A DNA stretch of 64,000 nucleotides. Source: Planctomycetota bacterium (GTDB lineage Bacteria > Planctomycetota > Phycisphaerae > SM23-33). The notes beneath the pieces are model-generated. The model was not told the origin of the DNA. It saw nothing but the letters and a program-made list of their open reading frames with translations, and searched no databases. Location: positions 193,724 through 257,723 of the forward strand of contig JAKJER010000004.1 of assembly GCA_022705325.1 (NCBI GenBank), read 5' to 3'. Made by a program: the position numbers and the translations under genes. Positions 60,133 through 64,000 of the stretch are shown piece by piece; positions within the stretch are counted from its first letter, which is position 1; each line of letters begins with the position of its first letter.

Positions 60133-62472
60133 TCAGAGCGTCTTGCCGGTCCTGCCGGTCAGCGCGACAAAGGCGGGCAGCAGCAGGGGGCGGACGATGA
60201 ACGTATCGATGAGCATTCCCAGGGCGAGCGAAAAACCGAGCTGGATCAGCAAGACCAGATCGCCGGCAGCCAGGCTGCCCAGGGTGGCCGCCATGATGAC
60301 GCCGCAGGAGGAGATGACCGGTCCGGTGTGGATGACGGCCAGCCGGGTGGCCTCCCTGGCGTCGTGCCGGCGGGCCTCCTGGGCCAGGCGGGCGGCCAGG
60401 AAGATGTTGTAGTCCTGCCCGACGGCCACCATCACCACGAACAGGAAGACCTCGACCTTCCAGTCCAGCCCGGGCGAGCCGAAGACGGCGGCGAAGAACC
60501 AGTAGGTCAGCCCCAGCGTGGCCAGGTAGCTGACCAGCGTGGAGGCGATCATGAACAGGGAGAGCAGCCAGTCTCTCAACAGAACGATGACCATCAGGAG
60601 GATCACGCCGAGGACCAGGCCGGCGACCAGGTAGAAGTCACGTCGGGTGATCGAGCGGGTGTCCATGATCTCGGCGGTGATGCCCGCGACGTGAATGCGC
60701 GCGTCGACGCCCGCCTCGTGCAGGGCGGCCTGGGCGGCCTGGCGGATGTCGTCGACCGAGGCCATGGCCTCCAGCGTGAGCGAGGGGCGGCCGAGGACAA
60801 CGACCATGCGGGTGGCCCGGCGATCGGGGCTGACGTACTCCTCCTCGATCTTCTCCCGCCCGATCTCCTTGAGTCGCTGGACGACCTCGCCGATGCCCAG
60901 GTTGTCCAGCAGGCTGCGCCGCCCCATGCGGGGCAGGGACGACAAGCCGGGCAGGCGCGAGCCGGGCGGCGCGGGTGCGGTGGCCGTGGCGGGCGCACGG
61001 GTCTCCACTTCTCCCACCAGCGAGCCGACCGGCTGGCTGAGGCTGCGGATGTCGCGGACGCCGTCCACGCGCGCCAGGCGGCGCGTGACTTGACGGGCCA
61101 GTCGGTTCCACCGCTCGCCGGACATCCCCTCAGGGGTCTCGATCAGCACCGACAGCGGGGCCACCTCGCCCACCGGCCAGTGGCGCATGGCCATGTTCAG
61201 CCCGCGGGCGGCCTGGTAGTCGTCGCTGAGGTAGGCCAGCGTGTCGTAGACCCAGCGGATGTGAAGGCCCTGAAGGGCGGGCCCGGCCAGCAGCACCAGC
61301 GTCGCCGCCAGCACCCACAGGGGGCGGCGCGTCACAAGGCGCCCCACGGCGGGCCACAGGCGTTTCTGCCCGAAGCTGCCCATCCGCTTGCCCGGCCAGA
61401 ACAGCACCCCGCCCGCGATGGCCATCGCCGAGGGCACCAGGGTGATGCTGGCCAACATCGCCACCAGCAGCGCCACCGCCACCGCCGGGCCTGTCGTGCG
61501 GAAGATGCCGTACTGCGCGAAGACGAGCATGAGCAACCCGGCCATGTCCGTCCCCGCCGAGGCCAGGATCGCGCCCAGCGTGCCTTGCAGCCCGGCCGCC
61601 GCGGAGGCCCGCGGCGAGAACGAGGCGTCAAGGAACTCGTGGCAGCGGCTCATCAGCAGCAGGGCGTAGTCGGTGCCCGCGCCGAACAGCAGCACGACGA
61701 CGAAGATTCGCTCGGCCGTCCCCACGTGCAGGCCGAAATGCCCGCCCAGGTCCAGCACCTTGAGGGCGACGACGGCGGCCAGGGAAATCGCCGCCAGCGG
61801 GATGAACGCCGCCACGGGCGCGCGGTAGACCAGCAACAGGATGAAGATCACCGCGGCCACCGTGACGTAGAAAGTCTGGTCGCTGCTCTTGCGGGCGGCC
61901 AGGGCGTAGTCGCGCCCGAAGCCGCTGGAGCCGGTGATGGCGGCCGCCAGACCCTCGGGCAGGTCGTAGCCCTGAACCACCCGCTGGACGTGCTCGACGA
62001 TGCGGGCCGAACGCAGCGTGATGAAGTTGGCGGAGATGCCCACCACGACCAGGGCGGCGTGGCGGTCTTCGCTGATCAGCGGGGTCTTGGGCAGCGGCAG
62101 GGAAGTGGGAGAGCGGACGAGAACGTCGTGCAGTTCCTCCTGGCGAAGCGGGTGGGTGGCGTGCGACAGACGCAGGGCGATCTCCTCGATGGCCCGCCAG
62201 TCCGCGCTGCCCAGCTCGCGATCCCGCCGCTCGAAGACCACGACCGCCTCGCTGAGCCCTCCGCGGCTGGGAAAGTGCCTGGCCAGGGCGGCTGTCGCCT
62301 GGCGCGAGGGGACCCAATCCGGCAGAAACGACGGGCGCTCGCTGGTCAGCGGGTCTGCCTGGGGCACGCCCACGATCAGCACCGCGGCCACCAGCAGCCA
62401 TGCCGCGACGATGACCCACCGCAAGCGGATCAGCGCACGGACAAACCAGTCTGCCGTCAGTTCCAAAGACAT
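60133..62472 (-). CDS. MMPL/RND-superfamily exporter
   Basis: A 779-aa inner-membrane protein. Twelve hydrophobic helices are arranged as TM1, a large outside domain (about 40-200), TM2-6, a second outside domain (about 370-580) and TM7-12, the duplicated RND/MMPL topology. Intramembrane acidic residues expected for proton coupling are visible in FGAGTDYALLL and VAVGQDYNIFLA. These proton-driven pumps export lipids, hopanoids or hydrophobic drugs (HpnN/MmpL type); the cargo is unknown. The start at 62472 follows a TTGACT element 17 nt from a weak -10 (GACCAT); the ribosome site is poor. Confidence 0.88.
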   Translation of the reverse strand: MSLELTADWFVRALIRLRWVIVAAWLLVAAVLIVGVPQADPLTSERPSFLPDWVPSRQATAALARHFPSRGGLSEAVVVFERRDRELGSADWRAIEEIALRLSHATHPLRQEELHDVLVRSPTSLPLPKTPLISEDRHAALVVVGISANFITLRSARIVEHVQRVVQGYDLPEGLAAAITGSSGFGRDYALAARKSSDQTFYVTVAAVIFILLLVYRAPVAAFIPLAAISLAAVVALKVLDLGGHFGLHVGTAERIFVVVLLFGAGTDYALLLMSRCHEFLDASFSPRASAAAGLQGTLGAILASAGTDMAGLLMLVFAQYGIFRTTGPAVAVALLVAMLASITLVPSAMAIAGGVLFWPGKRMGSFGQKRLWPAVGRLVTRRPLWVLAATLVLLAGPALQGLHIRWVYDTLAYLSDDYQAARGLNMAMRHWPVGEVAPLSVLIETPEGMSGERWNRLARQVTRRLARVDGVRDIRSLSQPVGSLVGEVETRAPATATAPAPPGSRLPGLSSLPRMGRRSLLDNLGIGEVVQRLKEIGREKIEEEYVSPDRRATRMVVVLGRPSLTLEAMASVDDIRQAAQAALHEAGVDARIHVAGITAEIMDTRSITRRDFYLVAGLVLGVILLMVIVLLRDWLLSLFMIASTLVSYLATLGLTYWFFAAVFGSPGLDWKVEVFLFVVMVAVGQDYNIFLAARLAQEARRHDAREATRLAVIHTGPVISSCGVIMAATLGSLAAGDLVLLIQLGFSLALGMLIDTFIVRPLLLPAFVALTGRTGKTL

Positions 62473-62727
62473 AAGCCCAGGATGGTCCGGGAAAGGCGGG
62501 GGCAAGTCAAGAGCACGTGCAGCCCAGGGGTAAAATCGTACCCGCCCCGCCCAGGTACGCGGGCACAGAGCGAGGAGCGGCCACTCGTACGGCCGCACGG
62601 GTCCGCGGGTGCGGGGAGGCCGCAAAAAAGAGAAAGAAAGTTGGCGAAAAGACTCATTTTCCCCGATAGAACTTATCAGGCATAGGGCACCACTTCACCA
62701 TTAACGTTTCGTCATGGGAGAAGACAC

Positions 62728-63759
62728 ATGAAAGCAAGACGAACATGCGCGCTATTGGCAGTGGTTATGGTATTGGCTGCAACGTGGGCGGGCGGACCGG
62801 CGGGAGCGGGCGAGCCCGGGCAGACCTGGCTGGCTGCCGCTCAAGACGCGGAGAAGGACAAGGCCGCCGTCGGACCGGCGGCGCCGCAGCCCGAGAAGGC
62901 TGGCCCGCCCGAGCGAGCCTGGTGGGGCATGCACACCATCGAGGGCCTCGGCGGGGGGCAGATCGTCCCCACCGCGTATCTGACCAATCCCAAGCCGGTG
63001 CACTTCAAGATCTTCGGCAACCCGACGGTGTCGGCCTCGTTCTGGGGGCGGTGCGGGCGGAAGAACCTGCTGACCTTCGCCGTCAGCGAGACGATCCTGG
63101 AGCGGATCGAACTGAGCTACGCCTTCAACCGCTTCGACACGGGCAACCTGGCCCACGTGGTCCGCAAGGTCATCGCCAACAGCATTGAAGATCGCAACGT
63201 GCTCTTGCACAACTGGAACATCCGCGGCCTGCTGATCGAAGAGGACAGCTTCGGCATTCCCATGCCGGCGATTACCGGCGGGGTGCACTTCAAGTACAAC
63301 TCGACCATCGAGGACATCAACGACCGGCTGCTGGTTCCGTTGGACGTGATCGGCTATGAGCGGAGCAGCGGCGTGGACTTCACCCTGTTCGCGACGAAGA
63401 CCCTGGACTTCAAGCCCCTGCCCCGCACGGTGGTTACGGTGGGGGTGCGCAACAGCGACGCGTCGGACATGGGCTTCCTGGGCTTCGGCGACCATCGCGT
63501 GAATACGCTCGAACTGGGCGTGCAGGTCTTTCCGATCGACCAGGTCTTCCTCTCCTACGAGTTCCGGCGCCGCGAGAGACAGTTCAGCCGAATGCCCGTG
63601 GGAGGCATGCTCCTGGGCGAGGAGAACTGGCATGCCTTTGGCGTGGGGTGGCTGATCACCGAAGACCTGAGCCTCAACCTGGGCGTGCTGTTCCTGGGCA
63701 ACGTCGCCAATCAGAAAGACGCGGTTGGCACGGCGCTTCAGCTTCGCTGGGCTATCTGA
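62728..63759 (+). CDS. Outer-membrane beta-barrel protein, DUF3034-like
   Basis: A 343-aa protein with a signal peptide (about 1-27) and a short Ala/Pro-rich linker. The mature part has alternating amphipathic strands: ILERIELSYAFNRFDTG, ITGGVHFKYN, RTVVTVGVRNSD, DQVFLSYEFRRRER, and a final LQLRWAI with a hydrophobic C-terminus. This fits an outer-membrane barrel of the DUF3034 type, function unknown, possibly transport or secretion. GGGAGA lies about 6 nt before the ATG. The upstream sequence is AT-richer, but a convincing promoter was not found. Confidence 0.82.
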   Translation: MKARRTCALLAVVMVLAATWAGGPAGAGEPGQTWLAAAQDAEKDKAAVGPAAPQPEKAGPPERAWWGMHTIEGLGGGQIVPTAYLTNPKPVHFKIFGNPTVSASFWGRCGRKNLLTFAVSETILERIELSYAFNRFDTGNLAHVVRKVIANSIEDRNVLLHNWNIRGLLIEEDSFGIPMPAITGGVHFKYNSTIEDINDRLLVPLDVIGYERSSGVDFTLFATKTLDFKPLPRTVVTVGVRNSDASDMGFLGFGDHRVNTLELGVQVFPIDQVFLSYEFRRRERQFSRMPVGGMLLGEENWHAFGVGWLITEDLSLNLGVLFLGNVANQKDAVGTALQLRWAI

Positions 63760-64000
63760 GGCGGTCCGGCGTGACGTAAGGCGCCGCCGGTCGGCCCGAA
63801 ACGGCGGAGAGGCGCCTGTCGTCGGAGACCGGCCCCCGGCCGGGCCGTCCGGCCCAGGCGCTGGCCCACTCGCGCAGGAAGTCGGCGCATCGTTCGCACG
63901 CCTCGCGTCCGCCCTCTCGCTGCATTTCGGAGCGGGCTTGTCGCAGCGACCAACGTTCCACGGCCATGCGATAGCAGGCAATCACCATCCCCGTGCGATG
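63752..64000 (-). CDS. Dual-specificity/tyrosine phosphatase, C-terminal part (partial)
   Basis: The frame is open at the right window edge. The visible 82 codons begin HRTGMVIACYRMAVERWS, matching the segment right after the catalytic C-x5-R loop of dual-specificity and tyrosine phosphatases (usually HCxxGxxRTGxxIAxYR). The catalytic cysteine is just outside the window. The tail after residue 50 is Ala/Gly/Arg-rich. It converges with the DUF3034-like gene, overlapping its last 8 bp. Confidence 0.65.
   Translation of the reverse strand, partial: HRTGMVIACYRMAVERWSLRQARSEMQREGGREACERCADFLREWASAWAGRPGRGPVSDDRRLSAVSGRPAAPYVTPDRLR

Noticed and set aside
1..64000. CRISPR arrays, rRNA, prophage or insertion sequences
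   Set aside because: No regularly spaced repeats, rRNA motifs, phage structural genes or transposase signatures were seen.

Overview
This is a high-GC bacterial chromosome fragment, most likely from a Planctomycetota (Phycisphaerae- or Planctomycetia-like) polysaccharide degrader. That reading rests on gene content: Cys-type sulfatases, Tat-exported Gfo/Idh/MocA oxidoreductases and TIM-barrel isomerases, a DUF1559-type pseudopilin, a PEP-CTERM protein, a zinc-ribbon/GYF_2 protein and a large LamG/TolB/cytochrome c protein. Assignment to a lower rank is inference. No rRNA, tRNA, CRISPR array, transposase or integrase was recognised.

Layout. 1-2.7 kb: a partial membrane protein with a spermidine-synthase-like methyltransferase fold, coupled by an ATGA overlap to a protein-isoaspartate methyltransferase-like gene. 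2.9-5.7 kb: an inositol-monophosphatase-family enzyme and a lipoprotein phosphodiesterase whose C-terminus is frameshifted. 5.7-8.1 kb: a large polytopic membrane protein. 8.1-8.9 kb: non-coding or decayed DNA. 8.9-9.8 kb: a GGDEF diguanylate cyclase followed by a strong hairpin. 10-16.6 kb: a carbohydrate block (kelch protein, polysaccharide-lyase-like protein, GH42-like hydrolase). 16.6-19.3 kb: a Gfo/Idh/MocA oxidoreductase with a class III aminotransferase. 19.3-22.2 kb: a zinc-ribbon/GYF_2 protein, an exported fucose-isomerase-fold protein and a 74-aa protein. 22.3-24.9 kb: an OmpR/HisKA two-component pair. 25-30.7 kb: a Tat-exported oxidoreductase, a PEP-CTERM discoidin-like protein and an arylsulfatase. 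30.7-32.5 kb: a low-GC two-gene island. 32.8-42.9 kb: a lipoprotein, a 1,483-aa AsmA-like protein, small hypotheticals, an alkaline-phosphatase-superfamily enzyme and a DAACS transporter. 42.9-53 kb (minus strand): a pseudopilin, a GH2 enzyme, an agarase-like GH-A enzyme, a WG-repeat protein and a secreted metzincin-like protein. 53-59.4 kb: a giant LamG/propeller/cytochrome protein, an iduronate-sulfatase-like enzyme and a Tat-exported TIM-barrel isomerase. 59.5-64 kb: a membrane protein, an MMPL/RND exporter, a DUF3034-like beta-barrel and the C-terminus of a dual-specificity phosphatase.

How the genes may work together (inference). The exported hydrolases, sulfatases, lyase-like and sugar-modifying oxidoreductase/isomerase proteins fit stepwise breakdown of sulfated or otherwise anionic polysaccharides. 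Several exported proteins carry long lysine-rich inserts that could bind such polymers. Regulation is partly visible: good sigma70-like promoters precede many genes, and in several the -10 box sits only six nucleotides from the start codon, which predicts leaderless mRNAs.

The strongest candidate for something undescribed is the low-GC pair at 30.77-32.52 kb. It encodes an endonuclease III/MutY-like iron-sulfur glycosylase relative (VDYH aspartate plus C-x6-C-x2-C-x3-C) next to a multi-spanning membrane protein of no recognised family.
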